Below are positions 25,771-36,600 of a stretch of DNA of 64,000 nucleotides, piece after piece (positions within the stretch are counted from its first letter, which is position 1; each line of letters begins with the position of its first letter). The stretch is taken from NCBI GenBank assembly GCA_030005635.1, contig JARUHP010000007.1:1-64000 (forward strand), written 5' to 3'. The stretch is from Deltaproteobacteria bacterium IMCC39146 (GTDB lineage: Bacteria; Desulfobacterota; Desulfuromonadia; Desulfuromonadales; BM103). A model generated the notes under the pieces. It did no database searches. It saw only the letters and a program-made list of their open reading frames with translations, and was not told the DNA's origin. A program made the position numbers and the translations under genes.

Positions 25771-28700
25771 TTATCGATTGAGCCATTCTGCAGCTTCGCG
25801 TACTGATTGCTGGTCAAATTTGGCGCGGAAGCGAACATAGGCACCTTCGGCGGTGTAATTGGCATCCGAGAAGTCCTCGTCTTCGAAGCCGACCAGATTG
25901 TAGCCGACGCTCAGCCAGGCGTTGGTCATTGGTGAGTAACCAATGTCGCTACCGAGACTGTAGTCAAATTGGTCGCTGTTCCATGAGTGCAACAGGGCGC
26001 CGTGTACACCGATGTCCCATTTTTTGTTAATGTTATAACGGGCTTCGATGGAGACCATGTCTGTATAGCCTGAGTAACGGTCGCCACCGAAGTTCTCGCG
26101 AACGTATTTGAGTCCGTAGTAGTAGGATATCTGCCACTTGCGGTTGGCGGAACGGAAGTTGGCGTGCAGGTGATTAACGATACGCATACTGTCATTGTCC
26201 GTACCATTACCGCTTTCGTTGTATAACGATACGTCGAGACGTTCGAGGAGGATCCAGTTGCTCCGGTTCGGTCGATAGGCCAGCCCAAGGGTGATCTCCT
26301 CCTCGTCGCTGTCGCTGCCGCCTTTGGACTTGTTGATGAACGCCAACAGGCGGGCGGAAACCGCAACCCCTTCCTGGATATCGCCAACCACGCCGGAGCT
26401 GATCCCCACCTTGTCCTCGTTGTCACCCTGGCGCGTTTCCAGCCGGTTCCACCATGACCATTTTGCAGTGCGATAGGCGGCGCCCACCGATACAGCGGTG
26501 AAATCGTCGTCGCCGCCGCTTGCTGCAGGCACGTTGCCGTTGACCCGCTCTCCGGCTGGCTCATTCTTGACTGTGTAGCTGCGATCGATGGACAAATCCA
26601 TGCTCCATCTCTGGGTCACCTGCCAGATCTGGCCGACACCGAACAGGGCGAAAACCCGTTCCGCATTTTCAATGCTCTGCCGTTCCACTGCGGTGCGCAC
26701 CTCGCCGCCCTTCCAGGGGGCGGCCTTGAGCCCGACCCGCGTCCCTTCGGTATCCTCCTGCTCGCCCCAGGTGAATTCCTGCTCGGCAAAGAGGCTGATA
26801 TTGCGGGTCAGTTGGTAGTCGGCGCCGAGCATGGTCCGGGTCGGATAGTCACTGTTCTTGTCGTTGCTGCCCAGCGATTGCTCATGGGTGGTGCGTAGGG
26901 TCAGCTTGCGGTCCGGTGTGCTCCAGTTGGCGCCTGCGAGCATCTGACGACTGGTCTGTTTCTCGCCATCCTCGAACTGATCGCGGGCCTCACGCACGCC
27001 GGCACTCAGACCGTAACGTTCCGTCTGATACTGAGCCTGCATACTCTCGACATCGCGTGTGGCATCGGTGCCGAGGTTGTCCTCATGGTAGGCCTCACCA
27101 GACAGGCTCCACTTCGAGTTGAGTCGGTAGTTGCCCTGCGCCCCGTAGGTGCGCATCCCCTCGGTGCCGCCATTCTGCTGGCCGAGTCCGAACTCTCCAT
27201 CCTGCTGGCGGAACCAGGTGCGGAGGTCAAAGTTCTTGCCAAGGTGCTCGACCTCAACCAGGTAGGCGTCGCCCTTGCTATCGTCCTCGTCAATGGATTC
27301 AACCTCGGAAGTGGCCGCCTCAACGTGCAGAGTGGTCTGCGGGGTCAAGTTGACGGTCGCGTCGGCACCGTACAGATCGCCTGTTTCGGCACCGTTCTCC
27401 TCATGGATCAAACTGCCACCGACTTCAATTTGCTGGTCGAGAAGTTTGACGGCGGCCCGGCCGCCGTAATTCAGGTTGGTGTTCGACGAATCTTTGGTCT
27501 CGTAGCGGACCACGATGAAGACAGGGTTGAAGTCCTGGTCCTTACTCGACACCGGACGCTTGAAGTACAGGGTGCCGGCATCGAAGTCGATATCGTAGTC
27601 GGCATAGCGCGACAGTCGCTCTTCCTTGACGATCAACTCGTTGTGGAAACGGTCGCGGGTTTCGATGACCACCTCTTCCGAGTTGATCACAAGATCGTTC
27701 TGCGACAAATAATAGCGTCCGGCCGTGCCGTCGCCACGGATTTCGTCCTTTTTGAAAGACTGCCTGGTTTCGGCGGCAAACACCGTGTAGGCAAAACGCT
27801 CATCCTGCATCTCGGACTTGAAGCCGTTCATGTTACGGCTGTACTGCGACAGCACGGTCTGACTCAGGCCGGTCTGCATGTCGCCGAACAGGGCATAGAA
27901 CTGGTCGCGTTCCAACTTGACGAAGAGCTTCTCGGCGCTGGAGGCTTCATAGCCTTGCTGAGTTTCATCCCCGTAAAGCGGGTAGTAGGTGTCTGGATTG
28001 ATGATCTGATGCAGGCTGTCGCTGTCGAGGTCCAGTTTATCGGAGTCGTAGGCTAGGGTCAACAGCCACTCACCCTTGATCGCGCCTTTGGCGAAGAACT
28101 TGATCTGGCCGTCGGTATATTCGTTTTCGTCGATACCAGCGTCTCTGGCGCTTACCTTGTTGTCACTGAGGGTGTTGTAGCCAACGGTTCCTTGGGCAAA
28201 ACCGACGAGCATCCAATCGCGCATTTGCGGCTTCACAAAAATGTCAGTTTTCAGCTCGGCATCGTTGTATGACAGAGAAACCTGATACGATCCCGCTTTG
28301 TTTACGGGTTCAAATTGAACGAGACCATTAGCGTCAACTTGAATGGTTCGATTGGTTACTCTATTGGTCTTTCTCTCCTCTTTTTGGTTGTTCTCCCCAA
28401 GAGGTGAAAGGCCTTCACTTCGTAACTCCAGCTGAGATGCTGCTGGGATGATATTGCCGGCATGGTCAAGTAACTTTATTCTTATGCTAACGGGAGTTCT
28501 GCCATCAGCGAAATTGCCGTCGTTACTGACAAGGCGAATAGTCGCAATCTGGTCGGTTCGGATAACATCAATGGATTGTTCAAATCGATTGTTACCAAAG
28601 GTGTCAACTCCGGTGACTCGAAGTGTCCGGCTGCCGACTTCCCCAAAGTCTACGCCGATGTAACTGTAGATAGTCTGTGAGCCTTCCGTGATCCTTGCTC

Positions 28701-31575
28701 CTATTGCTTCTTTGGAAACTTCTTGCTCATCAAGAAAAATCTTGGGCGTCAGTCGCTTGTCTATACGGATTATTATTTGATTCAATGAATGGGGAAGCAG
28801 GCTTCCCTCTGTTGGTTTTAAGATTCCTGAAGGTTGTTCCTTTGGTGAGGTGGTGGTGTCTTCTTCTGATCGATGCCCTGCCGTTGGCGCTGTCACTCCC
28901 TTTGGAAGACCTGTTGTTGATGCTACGAGAGTACCACTCGATTCACGCACGGTTTCTAGTTGCACAGTTCGTTCAGATTGTTCTGTTTCAATTACCAAAT
29001 CGACGCGACGGTTGAGAGCACGACCTGATTCCGTTCTGTTGTCGGCGACCGGAATTAACTCACCTGCACCACGGACGTTGAGCTTGTCAGAGGAAATTTG
29101 GAGGTGTTCGGCAAGGTAGCTTGCAACACTTTCCGCTCTGGCTTTAGATAGCGCCAGGTTGTCAGCAAAGATATGCCTGCTTTCAACTGAAATTGGTACG
29201 TTGTCGGTATGTCCCACAACTGTGATGCGGGCTATCTCTTGATCTGATAGTTCCTGAATGATCCGGTCGAGCATGAGCAGATCGTTGTCTTGCAGGGTTG
29301 CGACAAAGGTTGGGAACCTTGGGTACAGGTTCAGTTCCTCACGGTTTGTTTCTATCTGTTCATTCACACGGTGAAGAACTTCGGCTATTGGCGTTTGCTG
29401 GTTCGCTGTCGCAGATGTGTCGAATAATAGTAGTGATTTACTTGAAAGCTCACCACTGGCCAGAGAAGAGTCTATCTCGGCCTTGAAAGTGAGGACTCCA
29501 GACCAATTGGCAGGCCTGCTGCCTAGTTTGAAACTGATGTTGCTGTCCGTGCACTCTGCGGATAGTAGCGGTTGCTTGTCTAGTTGAGCGCTCCCTGGTA
29601 AGAGGGTCGCGTTACTTGGGAGCATGAGGTTAAGGACCATATTACTCACTGGTACTTTAGCTGTGTCCAGTTCGAGTCGGTAGTCAATTCCCTCTTTGTT
29701 TAGTTTGCCACTCATGTTCAGTGAGACCTCTCCTTTTGGATCTGGTAGAGGTTGAACATAGAAGTTCGTTCTCCAGAGAGTGCCTCCCTTAAGGTCAACA
29801 AACTGAGAGAAGGTTCGCCCGGCAAATTGAGAACTTTGCTCACAAGGAATGGCCTCGTAGCCAAGTGGAAGACTTCCGAGGTCAAGTTGAACAACGTGAA
29901 CTCCTGGATCTATCCCTTCGAAATGGAACATGCCATTTTGATCGCTGTCAACGAAGGTTCCATCTTCCAGGTAGATGCGTGCGTTTTGGATGCCCTGTTG
30001 TTCCGTTGCAGTTGCACTGCAGCTGCTCTCGATAACCTTGCCCACAAGGAAAACTTTATTGCGGAAGAATTCCTCTTTTACGGTGACCTCGGCTGACGCC
30101 TGGTTCGATAAGTTATCGTGGGCATCTGATGCTTGAGCGCGGTTGACAGCTTTCCCTGTACTGCTGCCTGCTGCAACTTCTACGACATAGCCGATCTCTG
30201 GTGATGTCGTTGCGTCAACGGTACCGATGTTAAAGGTTAAGGTCCGTCCGTCTGAAGATTCTGAAGGGTCCTCTATATGTTGATTATGGTTGTATGTTGA
30301 TCCCTTTTGATACCTGAACCCGAGAGGCAGGTAATCGACAATCGCTACACTTTGGAAAACGGCCGTGTCGCTGTTGCTCTCGAGCTTCAGCTTGTACTGT
30401 AGGAAATCTCCGACACTGACAGTGCCCCTGGCGGCTGATTTTTGTAACCAAAGGCCATTCGCTGGGTCGACCGGGATGTCTATATATAAAATTGGTTCGC
30501 CACCCAAATTGAACAATTCACCTTTTGATCCATCAACAATGGCATAGGGTGCCCCGGGGAGGGTTTGTAACTGTTCGTATGGAACGGTAGAGGGGACTCC
30601 ATACCCCGATGGTGGTACGACCCGGAGCTGGTAACGACCCTGACTGATGAATGGGAAACGGTACTCACCTTCGTCAAAACGATAGACGCTACCACTGCTG
30701 TCAGTGACCGTTCCCCCGGAGATAACAGTTGCAGGATAACTGCTGAAACCATCGTCACCAAAGACAGTAGCCTCACTGCCATCGTCGTTCAGGAGTGTGA
30801 TTGTGGCTCCGTTGATCATCTCTCCAGAACTACTGTCGAAAACGCGACCCAAAGGATCGATGAGAGCCCCTGCAGCGGAGCTGTCACTTCCATCAATCGG
30901 GTCGAAATAAAACCCATCAACTTGATGGATGTTCTTTAAATCCATTAATCCGTCACCCTCAACAGGGGCTGTCCCTTGGTTGGCTGTAATCAGATAACCC
31001 GTAAAAATTCCGGTGTCCGGATCCGTTTCGTTTAATTCTAACAGCTCTTTGTCACCATTTGGCGCGTGCACCAGAACGAGAACGTTCTCACGAATCGTTG
31101 GGTAAAGGTTTTGATCCAGGTCTGTCAACCGCATGAAAAGAGGGTTTCCTGCATGCAGAACACTCGTTGCCAGTAACGGAAGAGGCTGGTCCAGAGTTAT
31201 AGGTGTTTCGGCACCTACCACTTGGGGAGGTACTTGTGATAAGAAGTTGCCGGTTGCTGTTGCATCGCTGCTAAACAGGGTCGCACTCACATATAGTTGC
31301 TCCGCGACTGTAGAGTTTGGTGCGTAGGCGAAAAAGTCGAGTTGTGAGGGAGTGCGTTCAATAGCTTTGACTGTTGCAGTGCCCGACAAGTTTTGTGTCG
31401 CAGAGTGAACACTGACGCGGTTAATCATGAGAGTTCCCGGAGTTACGGCCTCTGCCCAAGAGACAAGTCCGATCGTAAACCACAACAAAAGCAAACCGGT
31501 GGCGAGAACGCGGTTGATGCGTCCTGTCAGCCAGTTATTGTGCTTTGTTATTATTTTATGGTTACGATTAATCAA
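25771..31575 (-). CDS. Giant exported protein: SdrD-like/DUF11, OmpA and beta-barrel domains
   Basis: 1,934 residues. Signal peptide ~20-43 (cleavage after SWAEA). Then mixed Ig-like and carboxypeptidase-regulatory-like modules and a DUF11 module (LQKSAARGTVSVGDFLQYKL, ~380-500). An SdrD-B-like domain (GIQNARIYLEDGTFVDSDQNG) lies near ~530. An OmpA/MotB peptidoglycan-binding domain (VVGHTDNVP at ~787; ~745-865) is followed by more Ig-like segments. From ~1120 the rest is dominated by alternating amphipathic strands, as in outer-membrane beta-barrels. The start is a TTG after GGATGATAAG. It is the last gene of the DUF11 block and may anchor or export the others; that is inference. The barrel part is visibly more GC-rich than the first half. 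Confidence 0.8.
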   Translation of the reverse strand: MINRNHKIITKHNNWLTGRINRVLATGLLLLWFTIGLVSWAEAVTPGTLMINRVSVHSATQNLSGTATVKAIERTPSQLDFFAYAPNSTVAEQLYVSATLFSSDATATGNFLSQVPPQVVGAETPITLDQPLPLLATSVLHAGNPLFMRLTDLDQNLYPTIRENVLVLVHAPNGDKELLELNETDPDTGIFTGYLITANQGTAPVEGDGLMDLKNIHQVDGFYFDPIDGSDSSAAGALIDPLGRVFDSSSGEMINGATITLLNDDGSEATVFGDDGFSSYPATVISGGTVTDSSGSVYRFDEGEYRFPFISQGRYQLRVVPPSGYGVPSTVPYEQLQTLPGAPYAIVDGSKGELFNLGGEPILYIDIPVDPANGLWLQKSAARGTVSVGDFLQYKLKLESNSDTAVFQSVAIVDYLPLGFRYQKGSTYNHNQHIEDPSESSDGRTLTFNIGTVDATTSPEIGYVVEVAAGSSTGKAVNRAQASDAHDNLSNQASAEVTVKEEFFRNKVFLVGKVIESSCSATATEQQGIQNARIYLEDGTFVDSDQNGMFHFEGIDPGVHVVQLDLGSLPLGYEAIPCEQSSQFAGRTFSQFVDLKGGTLWRTNFYVQPLPDPKGEVSLNMSGKLNKEGIDYRLELDTAKVPVSNMVLNLMLPSNATLLPGSAQLDKQPLLSAECTDSNISFKLGSRPANWSGVLTFKAEIDSSLASGELSSKSLLLFDTSATANQQTPIAEVLHRVNEQIETNREELNLYPRFPTFVATLQDNDLLMLDRIIQELSDQEIARITVVGHTDNVPISVESRHIFADNLALSKARAESVASYLAEHLQISSDKLNVRGAGELIPVADNRTESGRALNRRVDLVIETEQSERTVQLETVRESSGTLVASTTGLPKGVTAPTAGHRSEEDTTTSPKEQPSGILKPTEGSLLPHSLNQIIIRIDKRLTPKIFLDEQEVSKEAIGARITEGSQTIYSYIGVDFGEVGSRTLRVTGVDTFGNNRFEQSIDVIRTDQIATIRLVSNDGNFADGRTPVSIRIKLLDHAGNIIPAASQLELRSEGLSPLGENNQKEERKTNRVTNRTIQVDANGLVQFEPVNKAGSYQVSLSYNDAELKTDIFVKPQMRDWMLVGFAQGTVGYNTLSDNKVSARDAGIDENEYTDGQIKFFAKGAIKGEWLLTLAYDSDKLDLDSDSLHQIINPDTYYPLYGDETQQGYEASSAEKLFVKLERDQFYALFGDMQTGLSQTVLSQYSRNMNGFKSEMQDERFAYTVFAAETRQSFKKDEIRGDGTAGRYYLSQNDLVINSEEVVIETRDRFHNELIVKEERLSRYADYDIDFDAGTLYFKRPVSSKDQDFNPVFIVVRYETKDSSNTNLNYGGRAAVKLLDQQIEVGGSLIHEENGAETGDLYGADATVNLTPQTTLHVEAATSEVESIDEDDSKGDAYLVEVEHLGKNFDLRTWFRQQDGEFGLGQQNGGTEGMRTYGAQGNYRLNSKWSLSGEAYHEDNLGTDATRDVESMQAQYQTERYGLSAGVREARDQFEDGEKQTSRQMLAGANWSTPDRKLTLRTTHEQSLGSNDKNSDYPTRTMLGADYQLTRNISLFAEQEFTWGEQEDTEGTRVGLKAAPWKGGEVRTAVERQSIENAERVFALFGVGQIWQVTQRWSMDLSIDRSYTVKNEPAGERVNGNVPAASGGDDDFTAVSVGAAYRTAKWSWWNRLETRQGDNEDKVGISSGVVGDIQEGVAVSARLLAFINKSKGGSDSDEEEITLGLAYRPNRSNWILLERLDVSLYNESGNGTDNDSMRIVNHLHANFRSANRKWQISYYYGLKYVRENFGGDRYSGYTDMVSIEARYNINKKWDIGVHGALLHSWNSDQFDYSLGSDIGYSPMTNAWLSVGYNLVGFEDEDFSDANYTAEGAYVRFRAKFDQQSVREAAEWLNR

Positions 31576-31624
31576 CTTATCATCCGGTTACTGAACTGCT
31601 TTGTAATGTTGTTAACAAAATTTT

Positions 31625-31664
31625 GTGCCTGCGGGTGCTTTTTTGAGCGAGCACCCGCAGGCTT
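31625..31664 (-). terminator. Strong hairpin between DUF11 gene and OmpA/barrel gene
   Basis: A perfect 13-bp stem GCCTGCGGGTGCT/AGCACCCGCAGGC with a 10-base loop and, on the minus strand, ACAAAATTTTG after it. It would end or reduce transcription between these two genes, so the last gene may be expressed at a different level. Confidence 0.65.
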
Positions 31665-31688
31665 GTGTAGCTGTTCCGCCTAGCCCAA

Positions 31689-32912
31689 TTACTGGACGGT
31701 GACGCTGAAGAAGAGCAGCCTATGGTTAAGGATATTATTGGTTTGGTCGGGTGGGATGGTCCCGACCTCGTAAGTTGCGACATCACCTGCAGTGAATTCA
31801 TATTCGTCCACTGGTGAATCGCTAAGGTCAGTCAGCCCTGTTCCCGCTAGGTATTTGCTATCACTGATGCTTGACGATTTCGCGCTGAGATTGGTGTAGA
31901 GGGTGAATGCGACCAAGGGATCAGTGATGACCACATTGGTGGCGTTGGCGCTTCCGTTGTTGGTAACAGTGATACGGTAAATCAGGGTGTTGCCCGGTGC
32001 TGCGTTTGCCGTAGCGGCATAAGGGCCATCTTCAATACCGTTGTTGTCGGCGTCGACCGCGACTTCCTTGGTGACCGACAGTGCGGCAACCTGAACAGTG
32101 GTTTGTGTAGAATCAAGAGCTTCAGTTGCAAGTGCTTTGTCTACGCTAATGTCCACGTCAATTGTCTGGTCCGTGGTGTCAGTGACTGTGCCGGGTGTGA
32201 CCCTTAAGGTGAAGGTCTGCTGTTCGGCGATCAGGTTAGTGACGATGGCGTTGACATTTGCCGTGCCGGTTCCTTCGACTGTGATCGTTGACGTGGCGTT
32301 GAAGGCCCCACCGTTCGTGTCGTTTATGTTCGTTACTTTGAAGAGCGTGTCTTGGATAACAACGAAATCCCCGATGGCAATCCCGTTGACGGCACTGTCA
32401 GTATTCAAATCGTCGCTGGGCACGGTGATGTCGGTTGTATTTCCGACTGCTCCGCCCAAAGTGACTGCGCTTGCAACGGTTGAGGCACCTAGGGGCAGCT
32501 GATTTGGACCGACGATAGCAACCCCGCCCTGCAGAAATTCTGTCGTCGATCCAGAGATGAAGGCCGATGCAGTCGTCAGATCAACGGCCAGTTGATAGGT
32601 GGCTGGGCCGTTGGCCGTCGATGTCAGGGTATAGGTGTAGTCATACGGTGTGGCTGAATCGGTGGTGCCATCGGTCGGATCACTCAAGATCGGAGCGCTT
32701 TCGACTAAGCTGACGGTGACTTCAATGAAATCGGATACTGGAGTCTGGGCGTTGCCACCTGCGTCATCGAAGCTGACCGTGACGGTGTTGCGAATGATGT
32801 GATTGGCAGCTGTGTTCGGAGCAGCCATAGAGTTCCCTGCTAAACACAGGCTGATTCCGGTCAGGGCAATCAGCAGCCCAATCGTCCGGAAAGTTCTTCG
32901 TGTTTTTTTCAT
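31689..32912 (-). CDS. Exported DUF11-domain protein
   Basis: 407 residues from the ATG at 32912, preceded by AGGAG, giving the signal peptide MKKTRRTFRTIGLLIALTGI...NSMA. The mature part has beta-rich modules, including a TIGR01451/DUF11 repeat at the end (NTLIYRITVTNNGSANATNVVITDPL) and an earlier YTYTLTSTANGPATYQLAVDL module. A second in-frame ATG at 33050 also has an excellent ribosome site (AAAGGAG, six bases) and would add 46 residues in front of the signal peptide. Probably a cell-surface or outer-membrane-associated protein acting with its neighbours. Confidence 0.8.
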   Translation of the reverse strand: MKKTRRTFRTIGLLIALTGISLCLAGNSMAAPNTAANHIIRNTVTVSFDDAGGNAQTPVSDFIEVTVSLVESAPILSDPTDGTTDSATPYDYTYTLTSTANGPATYQLAVDLTTASAFISGSTTEFLQGGVAIVGPNQLPLGASTVASAVTLGGAVGNTTDITVPSDDLNTDSAVNGIAIGDFVVIQDTLFKVTNINDTNGGAFNATSTITVEGTGTANVNAIVTNLIAEQQTFTLRVTPGTVTDTTDQTIDVDISVDKALATEALDSTQTTVQVAALSVTKEVAVDADNNGIEDGPYAATANAAPGNTLIYRITVTNNGSANATNVVITDPLVAFTLYTNLSAKSSSISDSKYLAGTGLTDLSDSPVDEYEFTAGDVATYEVGTIPPDQTNNILNHRLLFFSVTVQ

Positions 32913-33094
32913 GGTGTTTCTCCTATGTAATGTTGATTTAAAACATCTACTGATGTTGATTTCCATATGTGAGTTTGGCCGGTTGGGCAGACCGGTCCGG
33001 GGTCCTGCTGAAATGGGCTTTGCGCGACTCTTTGGTAGTTGTTGGTTCATGATCGTCTCCTTTGTGTGCGGATCTGTCTGTATTGAGGCTTCCG

Positions 33095-33607
33095 TTATTT
33101 TTCGATGGTGGCGCTGAACTTCAATTTGTTAGTTCTCCCTTGGGTAAGTAACGGCAAGGTCCAGCGCAAATGGGTATACTCTTCTGGTGAAGCGACTCGC
33201 TTCTCCTTGTGGCCGTCCGAAAGCGTGATTTCATATGTCAGAAGTGCAGGCTTTTTGTAGCTCTTCCCGTTGTCGATAGAGAAGGTGATGTCTGCTCCGA
33301 CTCCTTCCGCGCTGCCGTTGACATATCTAGCCCCTTCAGGAATTGGGTTGTTCAATATCAGGTCTGTCGCTGTCTCATCGCCTGAGTTTTTTACCTCCAG
33401 AGTGATATGTATTGTTTCTCCTGGAGCAGCTTCATCAGCAGGGACCTGTTTCACCAATTCTTTTCCGTTTTCCACCACAGTTGTTTTTTTCGTCACCATT
33501 TGTGTGACCTCAATCTGCGGTTTGGCTAAAGCCACGGCCGGGGTGAGAATAAGTACAATGGCTGCCACAATGAGCAGATTTGCTAAACTCCTGTCTGTGC
33601 TGTGCAT
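33095..33607 (-). CDS. Small exported DUF11-like protein
   Basis: 170 residues from the ATG at 33607, preceded by AAGGAG. Signal peptide ~1-28 (ILTPAVALA), then one DUF11-like fold (GETIHITLEVKNSGDETATDLILNNPIPEGARYVNGSAEG). The mature part begins KPQIEVTQMVTKKTTVVENGKE. It lies 28 bp downstream of the giant DUF11 gene, so it is surely cotranscribed. Its single domain would suit a linker or pilot subunit, which is speculation. Confidence 0.82.
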   Translation of the reverse strand: MHSTDRSLANLLIVAAIVLILTPAVALAKPQIEVTQMVTKKTTVVENGKELVKQVPADEAAPGETIHITLEVKNSGDETATDLILNNPIPEGARYVNGSAEGVGADITFSIDNGKSYKKPALLTYEITLSDGHKEKRVASPEEYTHLRWTLPLLTQGRTNKLKFSATIEK

Positions 33608-33635
33608 GTTGGTTCTCCTTGTCAATGTTGTTCCT

Positions 33636-36600
33636 CTATTCCACTTGGGCCTGATATCGAAGTGTGAACTGGCTTGGATTCGCTTGCATGTCACCTCCCA
33701 TGAAGATGCGCCAGTAGGTAACGTCGCTGTCGAAGCCGGATGGGTCCGACGGAACGTAACCGTACGTGATGCCATCCGAGTCATCGGTATCGTTTGAATA
33801 CTCTATTGTTTGAATGATGAGTCCAGAGGTCTCTGGTGTTAGATGGAACGGAGTTCCGTTGCCATATGGATCAAGGCCTAGAGCTGTAAAACGGCCCATG
33901 AAATCTTCAACTTTCACATCCTTGGCAATCACGGGTCCGGAGTTCCCTATGATCACTGTGTAATTGATAAGCCCGCCGGGAGGGGCTTTAGCCTGGTCTG
34001 CCATCTTGGTAACAGTGAGTGAGGGTAGCCCGACGGTGACCGAGTCCGAACAATCATTGTTGGATTCATCTGTTTCGGAAGCGAGAGTCCCTGGGTCTAC
34101 TTGGCAAACACCCACACCAATGCCACCTCGTGGATTAAGCAAAGTTCCGACAACCGTTGGGGTCGTGGCAACGGCGATGCTGAAGCCTCCGCCGGGAGGA
34201 ATCGAGACGGCACCGTTCGCAGTGCAGCTCAGAATATCTGCAGCAATCGCGCAATCGACCGAGCCAGTGCTGCCACCGGTATTGGTCGCGGTGGCCGGAA
34301 CGCTGTACGTTTCTCCTGAATTGGGAAGTTCATCGGTCAGGAGTAACAGTGTGTCAGTGAAGGTGGCCGGGGCGCCAGCTGTTGGCGCGTTGGTCACAGC
34401 CAGTGTCCAGTTGAAGGGTGTCCCGGGGGTTGCTGCGCCGACAACGTCACTGCTCTTTACTACACTTAGGTCGGGTCCAATTGGGATAGTTAACGATACT
34501 TTTGGAGAAGAAACAGCCCCTACTGTTGCCGTTGCCTTGTTGGTGATCTCTCTTACCGTTACATCTGCCGAGGTGACACTGTACGATGCAGTGCAGGTGA
34601 CAGATGCTCCTGCATTGAGAATAGCAATCGCCGGACAGGTGATAGATGCAGGCACTATTTTGTCGTCAACTACAGATACTCCACCTGGGATATCAGCCCC
34701 GCCAGTATTTGTTACTGTATAGGTGTAATCAATTGGGAGGTCTAATTCGCTTATAAAATAAGAAGCACTGGCCGTTTTCGTAATCGTTAATGCCGGGGTC
34801 ACCACGTCTACAGAATCTGAACACGTGTTGTTTGTCGGGATGTCAATCGTATCGATAATCTCGATAACGTTGTTGTCAGGGTCTACCTCACAATTACCCT
34901 GTGGGTTTACAAGGGGCGAAACTGATGCATCTGCCGTTGTGTTGACTGCGATGCTGAAAGATCCTCCGGGAGGAATGCTGACAGCTCCCGTCGCACTACA
35001 GGTCAGGGTGTTGCTGGCGATCGCACAGCTGATAACGCCTGATGCTCCGCCAGAGTTGGTTGCTACGGCCGGTACGCTGTATGTCGCACCGGGTGACGGT
35101 AGGTCATCAACCAAAAGCACTTCACCATTAATGAACGTTGCAGCCGCTCCTGAACTCGATTGATTTGTGACAGTCAATATCCAGTCAAAAGGAATATTCG
35201 TAGCAGCTGTACCACCGACACTGTTGGTCTTGACTACACTCAAGTCCGGGCCGAGTGGGACCGTTGCAGTGGCTATTGGCGTGAAGACGACACCGACTTT
35301 AGCCCGGGCAATGTTGGTAACCTGTTTGTTGCTAACGTCTGAGGCTGTGACGGTGTAGCTTGCCGAACAGACGAGACTCTCGCCGGGCTCAAAGTCGCTA
35401 TTATTATTCCCCACCGTGGTCAGGGCAGGGCAGGTGACAGCGTTGATTTTATTGTCAGTGACTGCAATTGTGAGTGGTCCGGAAAGAATCGCCGAGCCGG
35501 TATTGCTGATCGTGTAGCTGTAGCTGAGAATGTCGTCAAGGGCTAAAAAATAAGCTTCTGCTGCGCTTTTTGTAAGGGTTAACGCACTAGTGGCATATGT
35601 TGCCGTTGAGGTGTCAGTGACCGTCGTGGCGGCGAAAGTCCCCGAGGCTGTTGCTGTGTTTTCGTGTGAACCCAATGCTGCAGTGATTGGACCAAGAACA
35701 CAGGTCGCTAGATGGCCGTTGTCAGCATCGGCCACTGGCAGGTCGAAGGGGGCAGAGAGTAATAGACCCTCACCATCATTCCAGATGCAACTTGCCATAT
35801 TAATTTCAGGCTCTGGGTCGGTGACATCGACTGAACTAAGTGGCACGTCACCCAGATTTTCAACAGTGAATTTGTAGTAGACATTATCTCCGGTTGCGGT
35901 AGCGAGATAAGAGGACCATGGCCCTGCGTTAACAGTGGAAACTTGCTTAAGAAGTGCGATGTCTGGATTGGCTGGATCAACTTGCAGTGTGTCTGTAGCG
36001 AAGTTGCCGTACCAGGCCGTTCCAGCCGGAAGTTGGTGGGAAACAATTCCGCTGGTGTTTCCGTAGCTTCCTAAAACTGGTGCTGTAATGTCAACACTGA
36101 CGGTACAGGTTGCTCCTGCTGCGATGGTGCCGCCACTGAAGGAAATTGATCCAGAGCCAGAAACTGGAGAGAACGTTGGCGTGCCGCAACCGCTGGTGCT
36201 GTCATTCGGCGTTGGGGCTACAATCATTGCGCCCGGTGCTGTCGGGAAGGTATCGCTGAAGGCGACGAGGCTAAGTGCGTTGCTGGCGTTGGGGTTAGTT
36301 ACTTGAAATGTTAGTGTAGTGGTTCCCCCCTCAATAGTGGGATTGGGTGCAAACTGTTTGGTCATAGCTGGTGGCGCGAGAGCCGTCAGGGTTGCCGTCG
36401 CTATATTATTCTTGTTGACGCCACCTTCCGAGGTGGAGAGGAATCCACTGGTGTTGCTGTAGGTTCCTGTCGCTGCAGTAACATCGACCTGCACGGTGCA
36501 TGAGCCACTGACAGGGATGGTGCCCCCGGTTGGATTACCAAACGTCAAGCTTGTTGCTCCTGCTGTTGGAGCCCAGGTCGGTGACCCCGTGCAGGTTGTG

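Noticed and set aside
27085-28056. Long open plus-strand frame (323 codons) inside the OmpA/barrel gene
   Set aside because: It lies fully antisense to a better supported gene, in the GC-rich part where stop codons are rare, and its product has no recognisable domain, signal peptide or ribosome site.
33964-34722. Open plus-strand frame (252 codons) opposite the giant DUF11 gene
   Set aside because: Antisense shadow of Thr/Gly-rich repeats; its Val/Ala-rich low-complexity product repeats with the domain pattern of the real gene.
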